Shown: piece after piece, positions 1-12,866 of the stretch
How positions within the stretch are numbered: the stretch's first letter is position 1
Layout: each line of letters starts with the position of its first letter
Source: Roseateles_B sp041905785
GTDB taxonomy: Bacteria > Pseudomonadota > Gammaproteobacteria > Burkholderiales > Burkholderiaceae_C
NCBI GenBank assembly: GCA_041905785.1
Contig: JAYRKJ010000003.1
Span: forward strand, 245,346-309,345
Direction: 5' to 3'
Length of the DNA stretch: 64,000 nucleotides
Made by a program: the position numbers and the translations under genes
Notes under the pieces: model-generated
Told to the model about the DNA's origin: nothing
What the model saw: only the letters and a program-made list of their open reading frames with translations
Database searches by the model: none

Positions 1-341
1 GTGGTGCTGTGCTGCGGGAGGCAAACCGCCAGGCCCTGCGGCAACAGTCGACCGTGCTGTATTTGCGTTCGACGCCCGAGGAGCTGTTTCGCCGCCTGCG
101 CCACGACACCCAACGTCCTCTGCTGCAGGTGAAGGACCCCTTGCAGAAGCTGCGCGAGCTTTATTCGCAGCGCGACCCGCTGTACCGCTCCACCGCCCAC
201 TACACCATCGAAGTGGGGCGCCCTTCCGTGGCCACGCTGGTCAACATGGTGCTGATGCAACTGGAGTTGGCCGGATTGATTTCTGCAGAACGTGTTGCTG
301 CCACCGTCGGGGCGGCGCGTTCGGATGTGGTGCAAGACTGA
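1..341 (+). CDS. aroK: Shikimate kinase, C-terminal part (5' end outside the window)
   Basis: Shikimate kinase phosphorylates shikimate with ATP to shikimate 3-phosphate in the chorismate pathway of the cytoplasm. The reading frame is open from the window edge and enters at a Gly-Gly-Ala-Val-Leu-Arg stretch, which matches the substrate-binding GGGA segment of the family. It continues through the lid-like region RLRHDTQRPLL, rich in Arg, and ends in the usual C-terminal helix. Only about 112 residues are visible, so the P-loop lies upstream. The next gene is aroB, the common aroK-aroB pairing. The apparent GTG at position 9 is an internal Val codon, not a start. Confidence 0.9.
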   Translation, partial: GAVLREANRQALRQQSTVLYLRSTPEELFRRLRHDTQRPLLQVKDPLQKLRELYSQRDPLYRSTAHYTIEVGRPSVATLVNMVLMQLELAGLISAERVAATVGAARSDVVQD

Positions 342-404
342 GATAAGCACTGCCGAAGGCCCCGTCGTTTGATCGGTTTGCCTGGGCCCGTACACTCGGC
401 TGAT

Positions 405-1538
405 ATGAGTGCTTACCCATCCGGTCCCGCAGGTGTTGCGGATGCTTCGCAAGGCGTTCGCCTGGTGCCCATTGCCCTGGACGAGCGCAGCTACGACATC
501 CACATCGGCCAGGGCCTGCTGGCCGACCCCAGAAGCTGGGACGGCTTGCCCACGGCGCGCTGTGCGCTGATCGTCAGCAATGACACGGTCGCGCCTCTGT
601 ACCTCGAGACAGTGGCCCAGCAATTGCGCGGGCGTTATGCCCATGTGCTGTCCGTGGTCCTGCCTGACGGCGAGGTCTACAAGAGCTGGGATGCCATCGA
701 GCGTATCGCCTCTTGCCTGTTGGAGGCGGCCGCTGATCGCAAGACGGTGCTCTTTGCGCTGGGCGGAGGGGTGATCGGCGACATGACGGGTTTTGCCGCT
801 GCGATCTACATGCGTGGTGTGCCCTTCGTGCAGATTCCTACTACCTTGCTGGCACAGGTCGATTCCTCGGTCGGCGGCAAGACGGCGATCAACCATGTGC
901 TGGGCAAGAACATGCTCGGAGCTTTTTACCAGCCACTGCGAGTCATCGCGGACCTGGACACACTCAAGACCCTGCCCGACCGCGAGCTGTCCGCTGGCCT
1001 TGCCGAGGTGATCAAGTACGGCCCTATCGCGGATGCCGAGTTCCTTGCCTGGCTTGAGGCGAATGTGGCGTCCCTCAGAGCACGTGACTCCATGGCGCTC
1101 GCCTATGCCGTGCAACGCAGCTGCGAGATCAAGGCGTGGGTAGTCGGGCAGGACGAACGCGAGTCGGGACTGCGCGCCATCTTGAACTTCGGACACACCT
1201 TCGGGCACGCCATCGAAACCGGCCTTGGCTACGGCGCATGGCTGCACGGCGAGGCCGTGGCTTGCGGCATGGTCATGGCCTGCGATCTGTCGGTGCGGCT
1301 GGGCCTGATGCCCGAAGAATTCCTCCACCGCATGAGGACGCTCATCGAGCGGGCCGGCCTGCCGGTCAAGGCGCCGGCCGGGATCGGCGTGGAGCGATTC
1401 CTGGAGCTCATGCGAGTGGACAAGAAGGCCGAGGACGGCGAGATCCGCTTCGTACTGATCGAGCGCCTTGGGCAGGCGGTGATGCGCAGCGCGCCTGATG
1501 CGCTGGTCGCTGATGTCATCCGGCAGCACAGTGCCTGA
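405..1538 (+). CDS. aroB: 3-dehydroquinate synthase
   Basis: AroB converts DAHP to 3-dehydroquinate using NAD+ and a divalent metal, the second step of the shikimate pathway. The 377-residue product shows the NAD-binding GGGVIGD segment near residue 120, the PTTLLAQVDSSVGGKTAIN segment, the metal-ligand region ELSAGLAEVIKYG, NFGHTFGHAIE near residue 260 and HGEAVACGM near residue 280. All expected active-site blocks are present and the length is typical. I chose the ATG at 405. An in-frame TTG at 369 would add 12 residues without family similarity, and neither start has a strong ribosome binding site. It lies 63 bases after aroK and is probably co-transcribed with it. Confidence 0.96.
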   Translation: MSAYPSGPAGVADASQGVRLVPIALDERSYDIHIGQGLLADPRSWDGLPTARCALIVSNDTVAPLYLETVAQQLRGRYAHVLSVVLPDGEVYKSWDAIERIASCLLEAAADRKTVLFALGGGVIGDMTGFAAAIYMRGVPFVQIPTTLLAQVDSSVGGKTAINHVLGKNMLGAFYQPLRVIADLDTLKTLPDRELSAGLAEVIKYGPIADAEFLAWLEANVASLRARDSMALAYAVQRSCEIKAWVVGQDERESGLRAILNFGHTFGHAIETGLGYGAWLHGEAVACGMVMACDLSVRLGLMPEEFLHRMRTLIERAGLPVKAPAGIGVERFLELMRVDKKAEDGEIRFVLIERLGQAVMRSAPDALVADVIRQHSA

Positions 1539-1558
1539 CTTTGGAAACCGCGTCGCGT

Positions 1559-2689
1559 ATGTCATTGAAGCCCTACGCCTGCCATGCCAACGCCTCCCGC
1601 GGTCGCCGCTTTCCGGAGCCGGCCGCCCCAACGCGTAGCGAATTCCAGCGCGATCGGGATCGCATTGTCCACAGCTCGGCCTTCCGGCGGCTGGTCTACA
1701 AGACCCAGGTCTTCCTCAATCATGAGGGCGATCTGTTTCGCACCCGCCTGACCCATTCGCTGGAGGTCGCCCAACTGGGGCGCTCCATTGGCCGCAGCCT
1801 GGGCCTGGATGAGGACCTGATCGAGACCGTTGCATTGGCGCACGACCTGGGTCATACGCCCTTCGGTCACGCCGGGCAGGACGTGCTGGACGACTGCATG
1901 ACGGCCCATGGCGGCTTCGAACACAATCTGCAGAGCCTGCGGGTGGTGGATCACCTGGAGCAGCGCTATCCAGCCTTCGATGGGCTCAACCTCAGTTTCG
2001 AGAGCCGCGAGGGCATCCTCAAGCATTGCGCGCGGCGCAACGCCGAGCTGATCGAGGCCCGTGAGCCCGGTGGCATCGCCCAGCGCTTCCTGGTGGGGGG
2101 GCAGCCCAGCCTCGAAGCCCAGCTATGCAATCTGGCGGACGAGGTGGCCTACAACGCCCATGACATCGACGACGGCGTGCGTTCCGGCTTGCTGACGCTG
2201 GAGCAACTGGAGTCGGTGCCGCTGGTGCAGCATTACCTGCATGAGACGCTGGCGGCCTACCCCGGTTTGCAGGGCAAGCGCCTGCTCTTCGAAACCATAC
2301 GACGGATGCTGTCGCAACAGGTTTACGACATCATCGATGCCAGCGAGGCCGCGCTGGCCGATCATGCGCCCGCCGACGTGGACGCCGTGCGCTGTTTGCC
2401 GCCCCTGATCCGTTTCAGTCCGGCCATGCGCCAGGCCAGCACCGAACTCAAGCGCTTTCTTTTTGCCAACCTGTATCGCCACCCTCAGGTGAGGGAAACG
2501 CGCCAGCGCGCCGAGATCGTGCTGCGCGACCTGTTCGCGGCTTACATCAGTGACCGCCAACATCTGCCACCGGACTTCGCCGAGCAGTCGGACCATCCAC
2601 GCGCCTGCGCGGACTACATCGCCGGCATGACCGACCGCTTTGCGCTGAAGGAGCATGAGCGGCTCACCGGCCAGCGTCTCTTTTCCTGA
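1559..2689 (+). CDS. dgt: Deoxyguanosinetriphosphate triphosphohydrolase-like protein (HD superfamily)
   Basis: This 376-residue protein belongs to the dNTP triphosphohydrolase family, which cleaves dNTPs to deoxynucleosides and triphosphate. It has the HD-superfamily metal site: FRTRLTHSLEVAQL at about residues 60-73 and HDLGHTPFGHAG near residue 95, with a further conserved region LCNLADEVAYNAHDIDD. Length fits the shorter Dgt-like (type 2) subgroup rather than E. coli Dgt (about 505 residues), so the exact substrate range is not certain. The ATG at 1559 is preferred over an in-frame TTG at 1541. It follows aroB by 20 bases, and a RAYT-type transposase gene comes immediately after it. Confidence 0.9.
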   Translation: MSLKPYACHANASRGRRFPEPAAPTRSEFQRDRDRIVHSSAFRRLVYKTQVFLNHEGDLFRTRLTHSLEVAQLGRSIGRSLGLDEDLIETVALAHDLGHTPFGHAGQDVLDDCMTAHGGFEHNLQSLRVVDHLEQRYPAFDGLNLSFESREGILKHCARRNAELIEAREPGGIAQRFLVGGQPSLEAQLCNLADEVAYNAHDIDDGVRSGLLTLEQLESVPLVQHYLHETLAAYPGLQGKRLLFETIRRMLSQQVYDIIDASEAALADHAPADVDAVRCLPPLIRFSPAMRQASTELKRFLFANLYRHPQVRETRQRAEIVLRDLFAAYISDRQHLPPDFAEQSDHPRACADYIAGMTDRFALKEHERLTGQRLFS

Positions 2690-2704
2690 GATTGCGGTTT
2701 GTCT

Positions 2705-2724
2705 AATAATTGGGGACAGATTTA
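2705..2724 (+). repeat. Left flanking motif of the RAYT element
   Basis: The segment contains ATTGGGGACA at 2709-2718, followed by GATTTAT. The ten bases recur as an exact reverse complement at 3451-3460, just after the transposase stop codon. Motifs of the ATTGGGGACAGATTTAT type are commonly seen beside RAYT genes in proteobacteria, from general knowledge of the family. Confidence 0.7.
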
Positions 2725-3460
2725 TGCGGCCCTCCGGTCGCCAGGAGTGCCGACATGGCCCGACTGTCCCGCCTTGCCATCCCCGGCGAGGTTCACCACC
2801 TGATCCAACGCGGCCACGACCAGCAAGCCATCGTTCGCGACGATGAGGATCGTCGGGCCTTTGTTGACGCCCTGCGCGAATGCGCTGCGCTGCACAAGGT
2901 GGCCATTCATGCCTATGTGCTGATGGACAACCACCTGCACTTGCTGGCCACGCCGCCGGCCGCCGCGAGCCTCAGTCGCATGATGCAGTCCCTGGGCCGT
3001 CGCTATGTGGCCCGTTTCAACCGGCGGCATGGGCGGAGCGGCAGCCTCTGGGAGGGGCGCTTTCGTGCTGCGCCGCTGGAGCCGGCCTGGCTGTTGTCGT
3101 GCATGCGCTACATCGAGCTCAACCCGCTGCGCAGCGGCCTGGCGGAGCGCCCGGAGGCCTATGCCTGGTCCAGCGCCGCCCATCATCTGGGAGCCTCTCG
3201 TGACCCGCTGGTCCATGACCACGCCGGTTTCTGGGCCATGGGCAACACGCCCTTCGAGCGCGATGCCAACTACCGACGCTATCTGGAAGAGGGCAGCAGC
3301 CCTGAGGAGTCGGATGCACTGCTGAGTGCCGCCCTCCGGGGCTGGCCCCTGGGCTCGGCCGCCTACCAGGCCCAACTGGCCAAACAGACCGACCGGCCGC
3401 TGGCCCCCCGGCCGCGTGGGCGGCCGAGAAAGAGCGCGTCTGATTGACTATGTCCCCAAT
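2709..3460. mobile_element. RAYT unit bounded by 10-bp inverted repeats
   Basis: A 752-base unit runs from ATTGGGGACA to its exact reverse complement TGTCCCCAAT and holds one transposase gene. It sits between dgt and gltB, both core genes. I see no second gene, no obvious target duplication, and bases outside the ten-base arms match only loosely. RAYT genes are usually domesticated single-copy genes that act on short REP/BIME sequences, so this may be a resident locus rather than a recent insertion. Confidence 0.6.
2755..3447 (+). CDS. rayT: REP-associated tyrosine transposase (RAYT, Y1/HUH family)
   Basis: The 230-residue product is a single-domain Y1 transposase related to IS200/IS605 TnpA. 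The metal-binding HUH motif is visible as His-Leu-His at residues 61-63 in the context MDNHLHLLATP. The likely catalytic tyrosine is Tyr84 in SLGRRYVARFN. The family signatures GSLWEGRFR and YIELNPLRSGL follow. Such proteins nick and rejoin single-stranded REP hairpins. The ATG at 2755 is chosen because the family begins with MARLSRL-like sequence. A TTG at 2710 lies inside the flanking repeat and is unlikely. The C-terminus is basic (PRPRGRPRKSASD), possibly aiding DNA binding. No accessory TnpB gene is present. Confidence 0.92.
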   Translation: MARLSRLAIPGEVHHLIQRGHDQQAIVRDDEDRRAFVDALRECAALHKVAIHAYVLMDNHLHLLATPPAAASLSRMMQSLGRRYVARFNRRHGRSGSLWEGRFRAAPLEPAWLLSCMRYIELNPLRSGLAERPEAYAWSSAAHHLGASRDPLVHDHAGFWAMGNTPFERDANYRRYLEEGSSPEESDALLSAALRGWPLGSAAYQAQLAKQTDRPLAPRPRGRPRKSASD

Positions 3461-3490
3461 AAAAATAGAGAGCGAACTCAGCATCCGGCA

Positions 3491-3511
3491 TAAAAGAGTC
3501 TGACCCCATTT
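3491..3511 (+). repeat. Second RAYT-type motif (TGACCCCATTT form)
   Basis: TAAAAGAGTCTGACCCCATTT lies 30 bases beyond the right arm of the RAYT unit. Its reverse complement, AAATGGGGTCAGACTC..., resembles a variant of the ATTGGGGACAGA motif with GGTCAGA in place of GGACAGA. It may be a diverged second end of the same element or a neighbouring REP-like site. Confidence 0.45.
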
Positions 3512-3519
3512 AATCGTTC

Positions 3520-3548
3520 TTGTCCTGTAACGCCTCGACGACTAATCT
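3520..3548 (+). promoter_or_regulatory. Candidate sigma-70 promoter for gltBD
   Basis: TTGTCC at 3520-3525 is separated by 17 bases from TAATCT at 3543-3548. The -35 matches consensus at four of six positions, the -10 at three of six, and the spacer is ideal. It lies about 90 bases before the gltB start and downstream of the RAYT unit, so gltBD would not depend on transcription through the transposase gene. Confidence 0.35.
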
Positions 3549-3635
3549 GCACGGCAATCCTCCCGCGCTGCAGCAATTTGCACAGTGCAGGGCCTGCGGG
3601 CCCCGGAGCTTCAGCCTTTTGAATGTGGAGTCGCC

Positions 3636-8414
<4,779 letters not shown>

Positions 8415-8431
8415 GAGATTAGGAGTAGCAA

Positions 8432-9898
8432 ATGGGAAAAGTCACCGGCTTCATGGAGTACGAGCGCCTGGAAGAGGGCTATGAGCCCGTACCGGCCCGC
8501 CTCAAGAACTACAAGGAGTTCGTCATTGCGCTGAACTCCGACCAGGCCAGGCAGCAGGGCGCGCGCTGCATGGACTGCGGCACGCCTTTCTGCAACAACG
8601 GCTGTCCGGTCAACAACATCATTCCGGACTTCAACGACCTGGTGTACCGCGGAGACTGGCACAACGCGGTCACCGTCCTGCACAGCACCAACAACTTCCC
8701 CGAGTTCACGGGCCGCATCTGCCCGGCGCCGTGCGAGGCGGCCTGCACCTTGAACGTGAATGACGACGCCGTGGGCATCAAGTCCATCGAACACGCCATC
8801 ATCGACCGGGCCTGGCTGGAGGGCTGGGTGCAGCCCCAGCCTGCGGCGGTGAAGACCGGCAAGCGCGTAGCCGTCGTCGGCTCAGGCCCGGCGGGACTCG
8901 CGGCGGCGCAGCAGCTGGCGCGGGTGGGTCATGAGGTCACGGTCTTCGAAAAGAACGACCGGGTCGGCGGCCTGCTGCGCTACGGCATCCCGGACTTCAA
9001 GATGGAGAAGTCCCACATCGATCGCCGTGTGCAGCAGATGGAGGCTGAAGGCGTGGTCTTCCGCACGGGCGTGCTGGTGGCCAGCCTGGGTGAGGACGCC
9101 AAGGTCACGAATTGGGCCAAGGAAACGGTCAGCGCCGAGGACCTCAAGGCCCAGTTTGACGCTGTGCTGCTGTGCGGCGGGGCGGAGCAGTCGCGCGACC
9201 TGCCGGTGCCGGGACGTGATCTCGCGGGCATCCACTTCGCGATGGAGTTCCTGCCGCAGCAGAACAAGGTCAATGCGGGAGACAAGCTCAAGGGTCAACT
9301 CCGCGCCGACGGCAAGCACGTCATCGTGATTGGCGGTGGCGACACCGGCAGCGACTGCGTGGGCACCAGCAACCGACATGGCGCCAAGAGCGTGACCCAG
9401 TTTGAGCTGATGCCTCGTCCTCCCGAGGAAGAAGACAGGCCGCTGACCTGGCCTTACTGGCCCTACAAGCTGCGCACCTCGTCCAGCCACGAAGAGGGCT
9501 GCGAGCGCGAGTTCGCCATCGCCACCAAGGAGTTCATTGGCGAGAAGGGCAAGGTCACCGGCGTCAAGACGGTGCGGGTGGAATGGCAAGGCGGCAAGAT
9601 GATCGAGGTTCCTGGCACCGAGCAGGTGCTCAAGGCAGACCTGGTGCTGCTGGCGATGGGCTTCACGTCGCCCGTGGCTCCGGTGCTGGAGGCGTTTGGC
9701 GTCGGCAGGGACGGCCGCGGCAATGCCAAGGCTTCCACCGAGGCGCTGGGCGGCTACGCGACCAACGTCGACAAGGTGTTTGCTGCCGGTGACATGCGTC
9801 GCGGCCAATCCCTGGTGGTCTGGGCCATCAGGGAAGGCCGCCAGGCGGCGCGCGCGGTGGACGAGTACCTGATGGGGGCCAGCGTGCTGCCGCGCTGA
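8432..9898 (+). CDS. gltD: Glutamate synthase (NADPH) small subunit
   Basis: GltD passes electrons from NADPH through FAD and iron-sulfur centres to GltB. The 488-residue product begins with the cysteine-rich 4Fe-4S region: Cys46, Cys49, Cys54 and Cys58 in CMDCGTPFCNNGCP, then CPAPCEAAC near residue 100. An FAD dinucleotide fold follows (VAVVGSGPAGLAAA, near residue 150), then an NADPH fold (VIGGGDTGSDCVG, near residue 300). The C-terminal FAD signature contains VFAAGDMRRGQSLVVWAI. AGGAG sits upstream of the ATG at good spacing. It forms an operon with gltB and ends at a hairpin terminator. Confidence 0.98.
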   Translation: MGKVTGFMEYERLEEGYEPVPARLKNYKEFVIALNSDQARQQGARCMDCGTPFCNNGCPVNNIIPDFNDLVYRGDWHNAVTVLHSTNNFPEFTGRICPAPCEAACTLNVNDDAVGIKSIEHAIIDRAWLEGWVQPQPAAVKTGKRVAVVGSGPAGLAAAQQLARVGHEVTVFEKNDRVGGLLRYGIPDFKMEKSHIDRRVQQMEAEGVVFRTGVLVASLGEDAKVTNWAKETVSAEDLKAQFDAVLLCGGAEQSRDLPVPGRDLAGIHFAMEFLPQQNKVNAGDKLKGQLRADGKHVIVIGGGDTGSDCVGTSNRHGAKSVTQFELMPRPPEEEDRPLTWPYWPYKLRTSSSHEEGCEREFAIATKEFIGEKGKVTGVKTVRVEWQGGKMIEVPGTEQVLKADLVLLAMGFTSPVAPVLEAFGVGRDGRGNAKASTEALGGYATNVDKVFAAGDMRRGQSLVVWAIREGRQAARAVDEYLMGASVLPR

Positions 9899-9918
9899 GC
9901 CGGCTGGTTTCATCCTGC

Positions 9919-9952
9919 AAGGCCGCCCCGCGCGACGCGAGGGTGGCCTTTG
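9919..9952 (+). terminator. Rho-independent terminator after gltD
   Basis: AAGGCCGCCC at 9919-9928 pairs with GGGTGGCCTT at 9941-9950 (ten pairs, one G-T), with a 12-base loop. A short T run follows. It lies 20 bases after the gltD stop. Confidence 0.6.
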
Positions 9953-10144
9953 CGCTTCAGGAGGCGGACTTGTTAGCAGTCCGTTACACGCTCTTGCCAC
10001 TCATCAGCGATCGGCGGCCGCTGGTCGGGCTTGGCAGATAGCTTCTGGAAAATGCGACCGTGCCTTGGCTATGCTTGCGGCGACACTAGGCTCAGGTCCA
10101 TGTCCATTTCCAGGCATGGTGTCCGGATCAACCTTGCAATCCAT

Positions 10145-10624
10145 ATGCCGCACGCACCTCTTGCCACCCGCCGCACCTCCCTTGGCTTCACGCTGGTGGA
10201 GTTGATGGTTGTTGTCGCCATCATTGGCATTCTTTTCGGGGTGGCGCTGCCGTCCTACAAGGACTACGTGCGGCGCGGCAGCTTGTCTGAGGCCACTTCT
10301 GCGCTGTCGGATTACCGGATCAAGATGGAGCAGTACTACCAGGACAACCGCAACTACGGCGGTGCGGCCTGTGCTGATGGGGCTTCGGCGCCTGCCTGGA
10401 ATACCTTCGTGCCCGGGGGGCACAAGAACTTCACGTATGCGTGCGCCACGTCGGCAGGTGGGCAGGGCTACACCCTCAAGGCCACCGGCGCCTCGGGCAC
10501 GCCAGCGGCCGGTCACGTGTTCGTACTGACTTCCAATGCTGCCAGCCCCTTCGCCACGGAATCCTTCAAAGGCGAGTCCGTTTCTGACAAGCCTTGCTGG
10601 CTGCTCAAGGGGAACGAATGCTAA
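10145..10624 (+). CDS. pilE: Type IV pilin-like protein (PilE family minor pilin)
   Basis: The protein has a class III prepilin signal: a short basic leader ending in RRTSLG, cleavage before Phe, then FTLVELMVVVAIIGILFGVA with Glu at +5. The globular part of about 145 residues has two pairs of cysteines, near AACADG/YACAT and near the C-terminal CWLLKGNEC. It belongs to the PilE family and is probably a minor pilin, as it heads the fimT-pilV-pilW-pilX-pilY1 cluster. I chose the ATG at 10145, giving a 14-residue leader. An ATG at 10100 would give a 29-residue leader and has a weak AGG upstream. Prepilin peptidase (pilD) is encoded at 30148-31095. Confidence 0.88.
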   Translation: MPHAPLATRRTSLGFTLVELMVVVAIIGILFGVALPSYKDYVRRGSLSEATSALSDYRIKMEQYYQDNRNYGGAACADGASAPAWNTFVPGGHKNFTYACATSAGGQGYTLKATGASGTPAAGHVFVLTSNAASPFATESFKGESVSDKPCWLLKGNEC

Positions 10625-11226
10625 AGCACAGAGCCCCGCGCGCGACCCAGGGCTACAGCCTGGTCGAGCTGATCGTCGCGCTGAGCATTCTTGGCGTGCT
10701 GATGGCCGCGGCCGTGCCCAGTGCGGTGGACTGGATGCGTGACTTGCGGGTGCGCGGTGTGGCCGAGTCTTTGAAGACCGGCTTGGAGAAAGCCCGCATG
10801 GATGCGCTGAAAAGCAATCGCAGCATCAGCTTCTGGCTGGTCAACGATCCCAGCAGCAAGGTGCCCGGAGCGGGCTGTGTGCTGGCAGCCAATGGGGCCG
10901 GATGGGTGGTGAGCGTTGCCGATCCGAGCAGTGCGTGCAATGCCGCGCCCTCGCTGACCGATGCTCCCATGCTCGCGTTTCGTTCGGATGCGGTGTTGGA
11001 TAGCGGTCAAGTGACGGTCGAAGCCACGGATGCCGCCGGGGCCGGCGCGACGCGCGTGGCTTTCAATGCCTTGGGGCAGGTGATTGGCGCAGGCGCCATT
11101 CGGCGCATCGACGTCAAGCGCAATGTGGCGGGGGGGCGCACGTTGAGTGTGATGGTGGACCCCGGGGGCGGCATTCGCACCTGTGACCGCGGCGTCAGCG
11201 CAGGGGATCCCAGGGCCTGCCCATGA
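10618..11226 (+). CDS. fimT: Type IV pilus minor pseudopilin, GspH/FimT family
   Basis: The 202-residue product starts with a prepilin leader (basic, ending RATQG) followed by YSLVELIVALSILGVLMAAA, with Glu at +5. It then shows the GspH-type body: a helix with KTGLEKARMDALKSNRSISFW and a beta-rich C-terminal half containing Cys residues. GspH/FimT proteins act in pilus initiation or DNA uptake complexes. The ATG at 10618 has AAGGGGAA just upstream and overlaps the end of the previous gene by seven bases, so translation is probably coupled. The first residue after cleavage is Tyr rather than Phe, which other pseudopilins tolerate. Confidence 0.87.
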   Translation: MLKHRAPRATQGYSLVELIVALSILGVLMAAAVPSAVDWMRDLRVRGVAESLKTGLEKARMDALKSNRSISFWLVNDPSSKVPGAGCVLAANGAGWVVSVADPSSACNAAPSLTDAPMLAFRSDAVLDSGQVTVEATDAAGAGATRVAFNALGQVIGAGAIRRIDVKRNVAGGRTLSVMVDPGGGIRTCDRGVSAGDPRACP

Positions 11227-11243
11227 TATTCCGAGAGGCTGTT

Positions 11244-11663
11244 ATGCAACCGAGTGTTCTGCATTCGCGATTTCGTCAGCGGCAACGCGGCATTGCGCTG
11301 ATCGAGGCCCTGATCGGCATGCTCATCTTCGCCTTTGGCGTGCTCGGGCTGATGGGTTTGCAGGCGGCGATGACCAAGGCCCAGTCCACCGCGAAATTCC
11401 GAGCCGACGCAGCCACCCTGGCCGCCGATCTCTTCGGGCTGATTCAGACGGATTTGGCGGCAAATGCGAGCCGCTATGCCACCGCAAGCTGCGCTTCCTA
11501 CGCACGCTGCAAGGAGTGGAAATACAGGGTCGCTGCGCAGCTGCCCAGCGGTTCTGCGGATGTCTCCGTCGCGGGAAGCGGGGAGATCAAAGTCACCATC
11601 AAATGGACGCAGGGCAGCGAGGCGCCCGGCCAGTTCGTGTCCACGATGAATTGGAAGCCATGA
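11244..11663 (+). CDS. pilV: Type IV pilus modification/minor pilin PilV
   Basis: A prepilin-like protein of 139 residues. The leader ends in RQRQRG, and mature sequence starts IALIEALIGMLIFAFGVLGLMGLQ, the characteristic PilV hydrophobic helix with Glu at +5. Cleavage would leave Ile at +1. A pair of cysteines (SCASYARCKEW) lies in the globular part. GAGAGG upstream supports the ATG at 11244. An ATG at 11223 overlapping the preceding stop would add seven residues. PilV acts with PilW, PilX and PilY1 to prime pilus assembly at the inner membrane. Confidence 0.87.
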   Translation: MQPSVLHSRFRQRQRGIALIEALIGMLIFAFGVLGLMGLQAAMTKAQSTAKFRADAATLAADLFGLIQTDLAANASRYATASCASYARCKEWKYRVAAQLPSGSADVSVAGSGEIKVTIKWTQGSEAPGQFVSTMNWKP

Positions 11664-12835
11664 AAACCGCCCATGCCATGTCCTTGAGTGCCGCACGACG
11701 CCGCTCGGCCGGTTTTTCGCTGGTCGAGCTGATGGTTGGCGTAGGGGTGGGGTTGCTCTCCACCATCGTGATCGCCACCGTGCTGGCCAATTCGGAGCAG
11801 CAGAAGCGTGCCAATAGCTCCGGCACCGATGCGCAGATTGCAGGGACCTTGGCCCTCCACGAACTGGAGCGCTATGTGACCGAGGCCGGCTATGGGCTGA
11901 GCTCTGACGTCAACGGCGTCGGATGTGCGCTGACCGCCAACTATGGCGGCGTTGCCGTGGCGGGTGCCCCGGCGGACCTGGCACCCGTGGTGATCACGCC
12001 CGGCGCGGACGGCAAGCCCAGCACCATCCGGGTGACGCGCAGCAATACCGCGCAGTTCGCCTTGCCGGCCCAGGTGCAAGCGCCTTATTTCGATCCGGGT
12101 TCTGGCGGTTCTGTCGCGACGACCGTGGTCGTGCAGTCGACGCTGGGAATGAGCGCCGGCGACTTGCTCGCCGTTGTCTCGCCGCCGTTGACGCCCCTCA
12201 CGAGTGCTACAGGCTTGGGGCGCTGTGCGGTTTTCCAGGCCACGGCCTTGAACGCTGATAACCGGGGAATTCAGCGCACGATCGATGCCGGGTGGAACGG
12301 CCTGGGCGATGTGGGGGCGCTGGGCGGCAGTCACTATGTCGTGAACCTCGGAGGGCTGGAGGCCCAGACCTTTACCGTCGGACCGGCGAAGGATGCTGGA
12401 GGCAAGGATACGGCCCAGCATCAACTGTCGGTGTCGCGGTTCAGCCTTCGCGACCGGACGTCCAGCAGCCAGGTGCTGCAGATGGGCATCGTCGATCTGA
12501 AGGCCTTCTATGGCAAGGACAACGACAACGATGGGGCCGTCGATGCCTATGACACCACCACGCCGACCACCATTGACGGCTGGCTGACCGTGAAGTCCGT
12601 CCGTGTGGCGTTGCTGGCGCGCAGTGCCTCCTTCGAGAAGACTGACGTGACGCCCGCGGCGCCGCTCTGGGACGTGGGCAAGAACATTCCCGTGGCGGGC
12701 AGCGTGGATTGCGGCAGCAGCAAATGCATCGCCATGAACCCCGCTGTCAGCACCGACTGGAAGCACTACCACTACAAGCTTTACGAGGTGGTGATTCCTC
12801 TGCGCAACCAGCTCTGGCGCTCTGACAAGACGTGA
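11660..12835 (+). CDS. pilW: Type IV pilus assembly minor pilin PilW
   Basis: The 391-residue product has a prepilin leader ending RRRSAG, then FSLVELMVGVGVGLLSTIVIATVL. PilW is the large minor pilin of the priming complex. The body has a beta-rich region and, at residues 287-295, a calcium-loop-like DNDNDGAVD sequence preceded by LKAFYGK, a placement common in PilW. Two cysteines (VDCGSSKC) lie near the C-terminus. The ATG at 11660 overlaps the pilV stop by four bases, with GGAAG upstream. The next gene, pilX, begins about 30 bases later. Confidence 0.88.
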   Translation: MKTAHAMSLSAARRRSAGFSLVELMVGVGVGLLSTIVIATVLANSEQQKRANSSGTDAQIAGTLALHELERYVTEAGYGLSSDVNGVGCALTANYGGVAVAGAPADLAPVVITPGADGKPSTIRVTRSNTAQFALPAQVQAPYFDPGSGGSVATTVVVQSTLGMSAGDLLAVVSPPLTPLTSATGLGRCAVFQATALNADNRGIQRTIDAGWNGLGDVGALGGSHYVVNLGGLEAQTFTVGPAKDAGGKDTAQHQLSVSRFSLRDRTSSSQVLQMGIVDLKAFYGKDNDNDGAVDAYDTTTPTTIDGWLTVKSVRVALLARSASFEKTDVTPAAPLWDVGKNIPVAGSVDCGSSKCIAMNPAVSTDWKHYHYKLYEVVIPLRNQLWRSDKT

Positions 12836-12866
12836 GTGTCGAAGGACTCTTCGAACGGTGCAACTC

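Noticed and set aside
2709..3460. Complete IS200/IS605 insertion sequence
   Set aside because: There is no TnpB gene, no subterminal hairpin pair of the IS200 type is evident, and the protein fits the RAYT subgroup.
9953..10144. Sigma-54 promoter before the pilin cluster
   Set aside because: The best candidates have GG-N8-GC or lack GC altogether; the required ten-base spacing is not met.
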